DNA of 32,200 nucleotides from Carex sylvatica (GCA_964058845.1 CAXKVR010000253.1:1-32200); one strand, 5' to 3'. Positions 10,435 to 20,690 are shown, numbered from the stretch's first letter. Numbers and translations: made by a program. Notes: generated from the sequence alone by a model not told the origin.

Positions 10435-10988
10435 ATATAAAAATGGGTTGTTTCCCACCAGTTTCATTAAGAAACCATAAACTGTTTTTTAGGTACCAAG
10501 TTGGGCTGTTTGACATGCTGAAATACAAAGGAAAAAAAACAAAAACAAATTTTCTCGCATGCATCCTAATTTCCCTGTGACTTTTGAAGGTCAACTTCTC
10601 TGGAATTCATTTTTCTTGTCAACTGTACGTGTGTCCTGCATGTTTCCTTCGATTTGATTTCTCGACTTTTTCACAAGAATACAGAAAATATCCCTTCATG
10701 TTTCCTCGTCTCCAATTGGCGCTAGCTCTTCATGTTTCCTCATTTTTCTTGTCGACTGTACATCCAGCATTCTACCTGATATTCTCTTACTTCCAGCTGA
10801 GCTTGTCTCATACCTCCATTTCCTACCTCCTTCGCTGCCCTGATCCAGCATGCCTCTTTCTCAACATTTAAGAATTTGACAAATCCTAATTTAGATTTTT
10901 TTAAGAATTTAGTTTACTGGAACTGATGCTTGAAATAGTCTTCATTAAATATATATTACTCGCACATTCACTAACATGGTAATTAATT

Positions 10989-11383
10989 TTTTTTTTTTTT
11001 TGAAGGACAGTTGGCCAGTAGTCAGCTGTCGATATATTGAATAAGAAAATTTTATTTATATCTTCCAACGAGAGTTTTTTTATTCTACTTTATACAAACT
11101 TAACTCGTAAATAACACACTAATTAGGGCCACGAATGATCGACCATGATCGTACGTTTCCATTCTATTCTTTACTCTTCTTTTAATAACAATGAGCTAAC
11201 CATAGAATAGCTTCTTCTGTTGTTTCATTAATTAATCTATTTGTCTGCTTACTTTCCTGAGAGAAGATCCTCTGATTCCTCTCTTTCCACAATGACCAAA
11301 GTCCCACTGCCCATACCCCGTCCCATCTCTTCTTTTGTTCCCCTGATAATGTGACCCTATTATTCCACCAAACTTCATGTGCA
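10989..11383 (-). mobile_element. 5'-truncated LINE with poly(A) and 13-bp target duplication
   Basis: On the minus strand this 395-bp insert ends in a run of about 14 A. It is flanked by direct repeats ATGGTAATTAATT at 10976-10988 and 11384-11396. The sister copy near 13935 has the uninterrupted site (GATGGTAATTAAG). It encodes only the tail of a LINE polyprotein (11182-11379). Heavy 5' truncation is normal for LINE retrotransposition. Confidence 0.85.
11182..11379 (-). pseudogene. LINE reverse-transcriptase C-terminal tail fragment (65 codons)
   Basis: A stop-free frame without its own start reads from the truncation point to a TAA. It contains HEVWWNNRVTL and LWSLWKERNQRIF, the tryptophan-rich segment that follows the zinc-binding domain in plant L1-type LINE ORF2 proteins. 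The catalytic reverse-transcriptase and endonuclease parts are absent, so it cannot be functional. The lack of internal stops suggests a fairly recent insertion, although the short length limits that inference. Confidence 0.75.
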
Positions 11384-11496
11384 ATGGTAATTAATTGTTA
11401 ATCTCTGGCACGGCCATCAGTTTTCCTTGACCGATTCTTGATGTAATGGAATTAAGGTCCAATGTGGTACCGGAATGTGTAGAATGAGATCTCAGT

Positions 11497-11561
11497 TTAC
11501 CTATCTCTTATTTAAATAAAATATGTCTAGCAGACTCTGCCTGATTGATTCAAAAAAAAAG
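11497..11561 (+). mobile_element. 65-bp retro-insert with A-tail and 11-bp target duplication
   Basis: A very short insert ends in nine A and a G. It is flanked by GAGATCTCAGT at 11486-11496 and 11562-11572. The corresponding place in copy 5 (near 14075) shows a single unduplicated site. This is an extreme 5' truncation of a LINE or SINE; the source is not identifiable. Confidence 0.65.
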
Positions 11562-12479
11562 GAGATCTCAGTCGTCTGTTTTATTCTGGCACAAATCTCA
11601 TCAAAGCGGACCTCTATATTCCAAATAGATTCCGGAGTGATTTTTCCTCGTACTTGGAATTTGAATGAGAAATGTGAATTGGTCAGTTTTGTCAATTCAG
11701 TTCAATTTGTTTTCTAGTTTAATTTGAAGTGAATTTTGTACGGTAAAAGTACGAAACAAATTTAGTACTGAGTTATGTGCCGTAGCAGTTTTGTTTACAT
11801 ACAGTTCGTTCCCTGCCTAGCTATTTCACAATTCAGTCCCTGATACAAGGAAATATGCTAAATATTTACAAAGCCCTTCCACTAGTACAAATGTCAGAAT
11901 ATATAATATCATGTTAGTCTGTAGTACCAATGCCAAAAACAGCATTAACAACATCACATAGATAATATTAACAGGGCATTGGTACGATGCATTTTTAAAT
12001 TCATACCAATCGGTATTTGTAAAGGTTTTGACTTCTAAATTTAAAACCGAGATCAATCAATCACAACTACAGGCTCATTACATAAATAAGAATCGTAAAG
12101 GTAGTAAGAAAATTCGAGCAAAAGGGGTGCTAGTAGTAATCAATTTCGAACGAGCTAATTACGAGCTTTTTTTATCAACCGTAGACTACGATACTTGTTC
12201 CTTATTGGTATTTTACATATTTTCAAACTTTTTTTATAAATTGAAACCACCTGTGACGATCTATTCATTATGTTCAATACTAGAGATGATCGTATTAATA
12301 CTTTAGCTCTATTAACCTCATTGGTTATTAAAATTACAACAATTAATTAAATATGTAATCTTGTTTACTATAATTAAAAAAAAAATGAATTCTCGGTTAA
12401 CAGAAAATGCAGTTCAGTAGACTAATTCTACTCCAGTACTACTGGGTCATGTAAGTCAAATAAACAGAAGAATTAATAG

Positions 12480-12939
12480 GAGGAAAACTAGGGTGTTCTT
12501 AAAGTTCACCGAGCTCCTTAGTGAACTCAAGTCTAAAACTCATCAAATCGGTTTTAAATTATGAATTTAAACAGTTGAAATCCGCCTACCTTACGAGTGA
12601 TGCGTCTACATGTGAAAATTTTAAACATTCGAATTAATTTAGTATAAAATCAAGTGGTCAAAAAACGTTAAAAAAATAAATGCATTAAAATTTATTTATT
12701 AGCCTTCTAATTTTGACCGATTGACTTTATACGAAATTAATTGAAATGTTTAAAATTTTCACATGTAGATGCATCACTCGTAAGCTATGCGGGTTTCAAC
12801 GGTTCGGATTCATTATTTAAAGCCAACTTGACAGGTTTTATACTTGAGTTCGGATTCATTATTTAAAGCCAACTTAACGGATTTTATACTTGAGTTCACC
12901 AAGGAGCTTGGTGAACTTAAGAACACCCTAGTTCTACTT
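12480..12939. mobile_element. MULE-type MITE, member 1 (460 bp)
   Basis: Long inverted repeat with ends of the form GAGTAGAACTAGGGTGTTC (a few changes on the left). The flanking direct repeat is GAATTAATAG (12470-12479 and 12940-12949). The sister sequence at 8624-8640 has a single unduplicated GAATTAATAG, which proves insertion. A 46-bp stretch near the right end is tandemly duplicated (12803-12848 and 12849-12894). Duplications of 9-10 bp with long TIRs fit Mutator-like elements. Confidence 0.85.
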
Positions 12940-13017
12940 GAATTAATAGTGCCTATAATTCTTTTAAAAACATCATAGTCAGCTGGCCACTTAATTAATC
13001 CTCAAAATTGGAGAGTC

Positions 13018-13150
13018 AGTCTTTAGTTTAGTAGTAAAGACAATGTCATCCGTACATGTAAGACATCACAGGTTCGAAACCCAAATGGTAGCCTAGTGGA
13101 TATTAAAACATTTAGATGGCTTAACTCTCAACTTTCTCAAAAGAAAAAAA
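13018..13150 (+). mobile_element. tRNA-derived SINE-like element, second copy
   Basis: A-box-like TTTAGTTTAGTAGTAAAG is followed by a B box GGTTCGAAACC at 13071-13081, then a body (GGATATTAAAACATTT) and an A-rich tail. It occupies the same place in the complex repeat as the copy at 8701, so it predates the duplication. Confidence 0.55.
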
Positions 13151-14336
13151 TCTTCAAATTAAAACTGATGATTGATTTTATAATTATGATTCTCTTACTG
13201 TGCTATTATTAGGATGATTAAATTAACTCAAGGAATGATTAATTGAGCAAAATATGAAATGTAAAGGTACTGATTGGAAACAAAAAGAATTGGTCCTATA
13301 TATATTTGTTATCTGGACGAATAATAGTAGACTTAGTAAAGATATTGAAGATTACCCAAATAAACAAAAGTATCACTGACAATCTGCAATTATATAGTTG
13401 CCAGATTTGGTTGAGTTAGTGTTGTAATTAGAAGAGTAAACGGCTATATTGTAATTAGGAAAGTTCAATAGCTAATTAGCAACAAATATACGTATAGTGT
13501 AAACAGGAAAGCTTGTTAGCTAATAGAATAATTAATTAGGAATGTATAACGGCTAGCTAGTTAGCCTATATATGCTTATGCAAACTTGACATGCTTAAAA
13601 AAAATGAGAAGTCAAATTTTCTCGCATCCTAATTTCCCTGTGACATTTGATGGTCAACTTTTCAGGAATTGATTTTTCTTGTCGACTGTACGTGCGTCCC
13701 GCACCTTTCCTTCGTTCTATTTTCTCAATTTTTCAGCAGAAAACACAAAATATTCCTTCACGTTTCGTCGTCTCCAATTGGCGCTCTTCATGTTTCCTCA
13801 TTTTTCTTGTCGACTGTAAATCTTGCTGAAATGGTCTTCATTAGTTAATCTTAATCTAGTAGTTTTGCGAATTAAATAAATATTTGTTTTTTTTTTTTTG
13901 CAAACAAAATAAATATTTGTTACATATTCACTAAGATGGTAATTAAGTACAATTATTCTGTTAGGATTTAATTGTCAATTAATCTCTTGCACGGCCATCA
14001 GTTTTACTTGTACTGAATCTTGATGTAATGGAATTCACTAATTTAGATCCAACGCAACGTGTACAGTGTGGCCTGAGTCATCTGTTGTATTATGGCACGA
14101 ATCTCATAGAGGACCCAAAATATTTTAAATGGGCTTTGAAGTGATTTTGCCTCAGCCGGAAGTATTCTACGTAGTCTGGTACTGTAGAGGGATACTCACT
14201 CGATGTAACATATTACCTATGTTGCATGGATACGGATACGGTGATACGTCAATTTTTAAAAATTATAGATTCGCCACTAAATATATTTTATTTTAATTAT
14301 TTTATTGATATAACATTTGTATGTATATATAATTAA

Positions 14337-14749
14337 GAGTAGAACTATGGTGTTCTTAAGCTCACCAAAGTGTTTGATGAGCTTAACTCTAAAACTCATT
14401 AAATCAATTTCAAATGACGAATCCGAATCGTTGGATCTCGCTTATCTTACGAGTGATGCGTCTACATGTAAAAATTTTAAACATTTGAATTAATTTAGTA
14501 TAAAGTCAATCAGTCAAAATTAGAAGGTTAATAAATTAATTTTAGTGCATTCATTTTTTGAATATTTTTTGACCGCTTGACTTTATACTAAATTAATTCG
14601 AATGTATAAAATTTTCACATGTAGACGCATCACTCGTAAGATAGGCGGATTTCAACAGTTCGGATTGATCATTTGAAACCAATTTAATAGGTTTTGGAGT
14701 TAAGCTCACCAAACACTTTGGTGAGCTTAAGAGCACCCTAGTTCTACTC
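14337..14749. mobile_element. MULE-type MITE, member 2 (413 bp)
   Basis: The ends are GAGTAGAACT and AGTTCTACTC, with long inverted arms. An exact 9-bp target duplication TATAATTAA lies at 14328-14336 and 14750-14758. The interior shares CTTACGAGTGATGCG and AATTAATTTAGTATAAAGTC with members at 12480 and 16822. It is nested inside the element starting at 14217. No coding capacity. Confidence 0.9.
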
Positions 14750-14985
14750 TATAATTAAATATCAAAAATAAACTCGAGTATAATATAAATATAAAATCTA
14801 GAAGGTTAAAACATATAAAGTTAGATAGTGTAGTGGGAAAGTCTTTTTTTGAAAATCTTAGTAGAAGCTACTAAGTGGTGCAGTGGAAAAGTCACATCTT
14901 ACTTATTTTGTAGAACTTGAGTTTGATTCTTGGTTGCTATCAAAATAAAAATTTTGTCTTGCACGGTGCACAAGACTGTGTCCAT

Positions 14986-15717
14986 TTTTGATAAAAGAGA
15001 CCTAAGTTCTTTCCATTGCATAAATTATAAGCAATCATGCTAACCCACATAAAGCATCAACAGAAACTAAGTCAACATTTACGCTAAGCCACCACATGGG
15101 ACTGGAACTAAGACACAACAAAAGGCTAAGGATACTAATATCTATAATAAAAAAAAAAGGCAACTGTGTCAGATCACTCCATCTAGTTCTGTGCTTCTTC
15201 GTATAGTACCAGCTGGTACCCAAGCTTAGAAGAAGTTGTCCCTGCATTCTTGCATTCTGGTCCACTGCGTCATCGTCTGGGTGCTAACTGGCAATGGGGA
15301 TAGCATCGGTGTCCACTGGCAGCCACAGAGACATGCATTCCTATACCTGCAGCTTGACTTGACCTATCCAATAATGATCCAGAGAAATAATTAGTAGAAT
15401 AATTTGTCGTATTGTATTTTTCTTACCTGATTCAAAACATAGCTCGTTTCGATACTTCCATATCGTCCAGCAAACCACACTGAACAGGAGTAACATAGCA
15501 GCTTTTTGATGGGGAGGCAATTGTTTAGCAAAATGAACAATATCTGAAAATTTAGTCCATTGTATGCTGGCCTGCTGACATGACCCCATGAAGAACCAAA
15601 TTTGTTTAGTGAATGAACACGTCACAAACAGATGGTCTTTGGTTTTGGGTTGATAGCAGGAATGACATTTATTATCTCCTTGCTAATCTTTTTTCAACTA
15701 GTTATCAAGAGTAAGGA
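14986..15717 (-). mobile_element. 5'-truncated LINE with 15-bp target duplication
   Basis: The flanks are CAAGACTGTGTCCAT (14971-14985) and CAAGACCGTGTCCAT (15718-15732), one mismatch apart. On the minus strand the insert begins inside a reverse-transcriptase zinc-binding region and ends with a short A-run after TTTATCAAAA. About 350 bp of 3' untranslated sequence follow the coding relic; the 15035-15265 frame lies there and is not a gene. Confidence 0.8.
15341..15682 (-). pseudogene. LINE ORF2 zinc-binding (zf-RVT) and tail fragment
   Basis: Reading stop to stop on the minus strand, the frame gives GDNKCHSCY followed by KDHLFVTCSFTKQIW, a C-x2-C-x7-H-x4-C pattern typical of the zinc-binding domain after the reverse transcriptase in plant LINEs. 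Later comes CWTIWKYRNELCFE, another family hallmark. Just upstream, RLARR is readable in a different frame, so a frameshift separates the two parts; a TAG also lies at 15683-15685. The polymerase domain is missing. It is a dead fragment. Confidence 0.8.
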
Positions 15718-15935
15718 CAAGACCGTGTCCATGTGTGGTGCACAATGGAGTTTCGACCGTATCAAAACCGTATCAGCTCGTTTCAGTGAGTATCGGAGTT
15801 GTATCAGATGGTTAGAGATACGCCACGTCATCCAATACGCCAGCTGACGTATCCATTATGTATTGGGTCCGTATCCTATCTGTATTCGTATCCGATAAGT
15901 ACCCAATACGAATACGGGGCCTAGTTTGAAATATC

Positions 15936-16820
15936 AGAGTAATATGCACAACAGGGGCGAATGCAGGTGGAAGGCATGAGAATCAATTCACCTCCTTTTT
16001 TTTAAAAAGAAAATTATATTTATGTATAAATTTCTGTATAATTTAGACTAAAATACAATGGATACGGTAAAATTAATTCTCATTCTTCCTTTTTTTAGCA
16101 AAAAAAAAAAAAAATTAATTGTCATTTTCAACAAGAAAAAGTTGATCCTCGTTCTCCTATATTTTCCTATATTTTGGGTTTTACAGGATTCCTATTTTTT
16201 CTGGCAAATCAAACGGGCCCAGAAAGGATTGCCATGGTATTTTTTTATTATTATTATTATTTTGAAAGAATATATATAGATGATAACAATTTTTGCCTTT
16301 GTGAGCGCAACACCAGGCTTTGCGGCGGGAGTAATGCCAAGTCAAACAAGGGGAAAAAGTCAGAGCAAGGCCATACTTATTAATTAATCAACAGTTATTA
16401 TACGGCATGCTGCCGCTGAATAACGGAATGATGTATCCAAAATATTCAGATGAAGTAACTGAATGATTTGTCCACTAAATTTTAGTTTATCATAATTGAA
16501 GAAAGTTATTGTAATGAAATCGAGAGAGTTCTGATGAACATCAGATTAAATTTGATCTAATATTATTTAAAATTGTTTGATCGGTATCAAGCCTCACAAA
16601 GACACAAACTACTTTTTATTCAACATTATGTTGTTGGTGAATAATTGAATTAATAAATATATACATAAAATCAGATGGAATATATTTGGGTAAAGATATT
16701 GAGAGAGCTGATTTAACTTTATGCAGTTGAGACAAAATAAAAAATGTATATATATATGACTGATGTGTTGTATGAAATTAAACTAGCTCTGTTAATATTT
16801 TATATAATATATTTGATTTG
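15936..16820. other. AT-rich spacer, no gene seen
   Basis: Contains several A or T runs and two overlapping low-complexity frames (16058-16279 and 16174-16383) that are not credible proteins. ACAGGGGCGAATGCAGG near 15950 resembles a hAT-type end, but no partner end was found. Confidence 0.4.
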
Positions 16821-16821
16821 T

Positions 16822-17233
16822 GAGTAGAACTAGGGTGTTCTTAAGCTCACCAAAGTGTTTGGTGAGTTTAACTCCAAAACTTATCAAATCAGTTTCAAAT
16901 GACGAATTCGAACCGTTGAAATTCACCTATCTTATGAGTGTGCGTCTACATGTAAAAATTTTAAACATTCGAATTAATTTAGTACAAAGTCAAGAGGTCA
17001 AAAAACGTTTAAAAAATAAATACATTAAAATTAATTTATTAACCTTCTAATTTTGACTGATTGACTTTCTACTAAATTAATTCGAATGTTTAAAATTTTC
17101 ACATGTAGACGCATCACTCGTAAGGTAAGCGGATTCCAACGATTTAGATTCGTCATTTGAAACCGATTTGATGAGTTTTAAAGTTGAGTTCACCAAACAC
17201 TTTTGTGAGCTTAAGAACACCCTAGTTCTACTC
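16822..17233. mobile_element. MULE-type MITE, member 3 (412 bp)
   Basis: Perfect ends GAGTAGAACTAGGGTGTTC and inverted partner. An exact 9-bp target duplication TTGATTTGT lies at 16813-16821 and 17234-17242. The arms pair over nearly the whole length. It closely resembles the members at 12480 and 14337. The 16820-17050 frame is inside this element. Confidence 0.92.
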
Positions 17234-17260
17234 TTGATTTGTAGCTTGCAAACTAGTTAG

Positions 17261-17459
17261 AGAAATAAATCTGCTGTGATTCTTTGGAATCGACAAGGAA
17301 TCGCAGGGACATGCTTTTTCAAATCAAACCAGCCATTTATTTTGAGATTTGTGCTTAAAACCAACTCATTTTGAGATCCATGTATTCTAGAAAATGAATA
17401 GTTTGATTTGGTAAAGTAAGATCCCTGCGATTCCAAAAAATCGCAGCAGATTTATTTCC
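17261..17459. mobile_element. 199-bp MITE with 9-bp target duplication
   Basis: The ends are AGAAATAAATCTGCTGTGATT and, inverted, GGAAATAAATCTGCTGCGATT; the inner GGAATCGCAGGGA is also paired. Flanks ACTAGTTAG (17252-17260) and ACTAGCTAG (17460-17468) differ by one base. The right end matches window positions 1-26. It lies 27 bp beyond the MITE at 16822. Confidence 0.75.
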
Positions 17460-17469
17460 ACTAGCTAGA

Positions 17470-19802
17470 GCAATCACGTAATTTTAATTAAACATGATGG
17501 AAGAATGTAACATCTATTTGTCAATATTTGACCTACCAAATTAAAATAAATGAATAGAAATCAAATTCCATAGATTGAAACTCATTAAATGCTTTAGTTA
17601 GGAAGTAGAAACTATGCTTTGGACTCGGTACTAGAGACAGGAAACATAAATTAATGGAAGCTTCTAATAGCACGTGGAGATTAATTCTCGAATTATCACC
17701 AGATTCAACTAGAAAGTGTATGTAAACTTTTTCAAGAGATTATATAAATTTCAATATTAATTTTGTAAATCAATTCAGAATAGCATAACAATTTTTTATT
17801 ACCGTGTGATTTTCAATAGTTTAATCTCTAATTTAACAGCTTTAACTTTTTAACCGGGACCACTTGCAAATTTTTGACCAAAATCACTAGAACCACATGC
17901 ATCTAGAATATCTCTAACAACTTTTCAAAACTAGTAACTAACGGGATTACTTTAAAATTATGTAAACAGATATAGGTAAAATAAAATTCAATTTTTTTAA
18001 AAAAAAAAAGTTTTTTCAAATCTGAATCTAGTTGTTATTTTCAATTATTTTGAATTATGTAGATCTTATCACATAACTTGTAAACAATTTCATTGAATAC
18101 CGTAAACCAGAAAAAAAATATTCAAATTTTAATTTATTTTCATAATTTTATTTTAGTTTTCAATTTTTTTAGTTCTGCATCGAGATGTTTCTTTCAGTTT
18201 TTTGAATTTTGTAAATCTTATCACATAACTCTATAAACTTAATGTTTGTTATGTTTACAGGATACAAAGAAACATTTACAGGGTTTAAAGTGGTCTCGGG
18301 TTAGTTTTCAATAATCCCAGTGATCTTGGTCAAAGAAATTAAACTAGAGGTTTATTAGATACCACACTATAATAAAAAGATGCTAGTTTTTACAGAATTT
18401 GTTGAATTGGCTTATATAATTGAGTATTGAAGTTTACAGACACTTTTCAAATAGTAATAGTTGGTTTGAGGGATATTTGTGGATTGGTATTGGAGGACCG
18501 TGTAAAAAAACCGCTACTGTTATAGACAATTGAAAGTGTATGGGGACCGATTCGGATAATTTCCATAAATTAGACTTTGAAGATATTAACTTTTTTTTCT
18601 AAATTAATACATCTTGTAATTCAAAAAAACAAAAACAAAAGCAATCTTTGCAAGAAAGAGAGTGGATGATACGGTGGACCCAAGTTCATTAAATGCTGTG
18701 GTTATGAGGTGGAGATTTTGCAAATAAAAATCATGAGAAAGTCTACAAACTCATCACAGTACTAAAATAATATAATATGTGGGCGAATTATTTGAATCCC
18801 TAATTATACGGTTGCTAGTATTGGAATACATCTCATATTTTGTAGAGTCAAACTTGGGTACTATTTTAGAAAATGGCCCAAGTACAAATCATGTAGCAAT
18901 TATTGCCTGATTCCGGGGTCACAAAAAATAAAAATAAAAATAAAAAAACAGTGTTCAGTTAATCTCCATTCTTTCCACATAGATCCATTAATGCAAAGAG
19001 GGTAAAAGTTCTGAGTATTAATCTAAATTGGGTAAGACATGATAATTTAATTATGAAATAAGATGTGAAACGAAATCAGTAAATTAATTTAGAAAAATGA
19101 AAAGGTTATTAAACACAATTGATGAAATGAAGCACAATATAAAAGAAACTCCAAAGCAAAGGAAATATTGTTTACATAGAAAATAACTTTAAATAACTAA
19201 GAAAGCTCTCCTGTCAGGATAAGAACAAGGAAGAAATTTTTCTCAAAAAAAAAAAAGTAAGAAATTCTACACTGCAACTGAAAGTAACACTTTACTATGT
19301 TATCTATCTACCCATGCCCACATAAACGCCTTTGTACTTTTTCAAGACAAAGACATACATCCAATTCTTCCTTGAAATTTTGCAAATGATTTAGTTTCTT
19401 TCTTTCTGAACAAAATCAATAGATTAACTTTAATGAGCAGAGAACTGGTCTTATATAGTGTCAAAAATAATATTCTTCATATGAGAAATATGAGAAATAG
19501 TAAGTTTGAAATCTGGCTAAAAGATTCCTGGTAGATATTAAAAAAATATTAGGTGTACAAAACTTTGATGAGAATTCTTTCTAAATTGAAATTCGTTTGC
19601 AGTAAACTTAACAAAGCTTTGAGTAGCCCAAACCCTTTACTAAGCTAGTTTATCATAGTAACCAAAATATAATTTGCTCTAGAGCACTTAATTTCTAATA
19701 AAAGAACAAAATAGATAAAACAAAAACTAAAAGTCTTCACAATGAAAGCAACCATTTACAGAGAAGCTCCAAGAACTCCTTGGTCACACTATTTCTTTTA
19801 TC
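17470..19802. other. AT-rich region downstream of the second ERF, no gene seen
   Basis: No convincing frame on either strand. An imperfect repeat about 150 bp apart contains AAATCTTATCACATAACT (near 18060 and 18215). Several A-rich runs occur near 18920 and 19250. Nothing else was recognised. Confidence 0.5.
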
Positions 19803-20585
19803 TTAATTGACAATAAGCCCCAGATGTGAATGTGAAGAAATAGGCGACAGCAATTGCATAAATCCTTCCCAATCCCAACCGTCGATCGTCGGCAGATCAA
19901 TCGCTATATCCGTATCCGTCTCAATCAACCTCTCCTTCTTTACCTCTGTTGCTGGTTCTTCGTCAGTCTCTCTCCCCCTCTTCTTACTACAAACCATATT
20001 CTCTTCTGTAAATTCACCACAGTTTGATGCACCGGATGGGGCAAACATTGAAGTTTCAATGAAACCCGCAGAGTCTGAACTGTCGGTTTTGACCTCATCA
20101 GCATGGCAAAGATTTTCGCGTGCCAAATTTTCAATTATACCGCTGCTGCCTATTTCATTAGGAAAATTCAAAATTGCTTTGCGTCCACGCATGCGAAAAG
20201 CAGCATGGTCATATGCCTTAGCTGCCTCAATTGCCGTGTCATATGTCCCGAGCCAAACACGGGACCCACGCTTCTTCGGGTCACGTATCTCAGCCGCGTA
20301 TTTCCCCCACGGTCTCTTCCTGACACCACGGTACTTTTCCTTGTCAGTCGGGCTCGGACTCTGTGCAGGTGAGCACCCCTCGAATTTCTTTACTGGTGGA
20401 AGTGGTACAACAGTAGAGCGGTTTGTTTGCTGAAGGGATAATTCAGGGCCGAATTCTATTATGTTCACAGCCGGTTCAGTCGGGTCGGGTTTGACGTATA
20501 CTTTTGGGAGGTTGATGGAGGATTCTCCAAGGAGATGTTCTCGGATTAATGCAAGTGGGTTGTCATGGTTGGTTGTGAAAGCCAT
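19803..20585 (-). CDS. ERF group IX transcription factor (paralogue), 260 aa
   Basis: Nuclear AP2/ERF factor, intronless, starting at an ATG with G at +4 and no upstream ATG after the TATA box. N-terminal [11 protein letters not shown] (11-21) and KPDPTEPAV (32-40) match the paralogue at 5024-5875. The AP2 domain at about 84-145 has [18 protein letters not shown] and [16 protein letters not shown]; by hand count it differs from the paralogue at 7 of 63 positions. Basic KKRGR (201-205) and VKKER (215-219) may form a nuclear signal. The acidic, tryptophan-containing tail [10 protein letters not shown] is kept, but the Ser-Pro tail is reduced to LLSPISSH (245-252), with one Ser-Pro instead of two. 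This suggests altered kinase control or a younger, diverging copy. Group IX placement is firm; subgroup and target genes are inferred. Confidence 0.95.
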   Translation of the reverse strand: MAFTTNHDNPLALIREHLLGESSINLPKVYVKPDPTEPAVNIIEFGPELSLQQTNRSTVVPLPPVKKFEGCSPAQSPSPTDKEKYRGVRKRPWGKYAAEIRDPKKRGSRVWLGTYDTAIEAAKAYDHAAFRMRGRKAILNFPNEIGSSGIIENLARENLCHADEVKTDSSDSAGFIETSMFAPSGASNCGEFTEENMVCSKKRGRETDEEPATEVKKERLIETDTDIAIDLPTIDGWDWEGFMQLLSPISSHSHLGLIVN

Positions 20586-20682
20586 GAGTGAGGTCTTAAA
20601 CTCTTAATTGTTGCTTTTTTTGGGTGTAGAGTTGAATTGGTTTTCAACTTTTGATGAATTTGAGAAGGGCTTCTGTATGCTG

Positions 20683-20690
20683 TATTTATA
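20683..20690 (-). promoter_or_regulatory. TATA box of the 19803-20585 ERF gene
   Basis: TATAAATA on the minus strand in the context CCCTATAAATACAGC, about 100 bp upstream of the ATG. The first ERF has CCCTTATAAATACAACA, so the core promoter was probably duplicated with the gene. Confidence 0.7.

Larger units (their letters stand above)
9962..12110 (+). repeat. Complex repeat, copy 4, with LINE and micro-retro inserts
   Basis: It begins with a truncated SINE-like piece (9975-10060) and runs through the shared segments near 10110, 10500, 10600-10870, 11397, 11660-11880 and 12060 in the same order as the other copies. It contains an inverted duplication (10232-10434), a LINE tail (10989-11383) and a 65-bp retro-insert (11497-11561). 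Open frames such as 10584-10871 are not conserved between copies. From 12111 to 12296 no feature was recognised. Confidence 0.7.
12297..14216 (+). repeat. Complex repeat, copy 5
   Basis: It follows copy 3 from 12299 (GCTCTATTAACCTCATTGG) to 13205 apart from a MITE at 12480-12939. It then continues through segments shared with copy 4 (13210-13395, 13600-13830, 13985-14160). 14070-14160 aligns with 11565-11660. A run of Copia-LTR-like words (GTAATTAGGAAAGTT, then CTATATATGC near 13567) lies at 13400-13580, but no LTR pair was found. The copy stops at the element starting at 14217. Confidence 0.65.
14217..15935 (+). mobile_element. GGATACG / tRNA-like element, split by a MITE and a LINE
   Basis: It starts CTATGTTGCATGGATACGG and ends near GAATACGGGGCCTAG, like the complete copy at 23555-24137 in the opposite orientation. 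With the MITE (14337-14749) and LINE (14986-15717) and their duplicated target bases removed, about 530 bp remain, close to the 583 bp of that copy. A tRNA-like block lies at about 14827-14933, with two A-box-like words and a decayed B box (GAGTTTGATTC). The right part (15735-15935) is dense in CGTATC words. No clean target duplication was found. Confidence 0.6.

Noticed and set aside
13400..13580. Copia-type LTR
   Set aside because: Words such as GTAATTAGGAAAGTT resemble LTR U3 regions, but no second LTR, primer-binding site or polyprotein was found.
15951..15970. hAT-type end (CAGGGGCGAATGCAGG)
   Set aside because: No matching inverted end or target duplication was found downstream.
16820..17050. 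76-codon plus-strand frame
   Set aside because: It lies wholly within the MULE-type MITE at 16822-17233.
19807..20433. 208-codon plus-strand frame opposite the second ERF
   Set aside because: It is antisense to the AP2 gene and has no family features; a shadow of the real coding strand. The same holds for plus-strand frames at 5043-5793.
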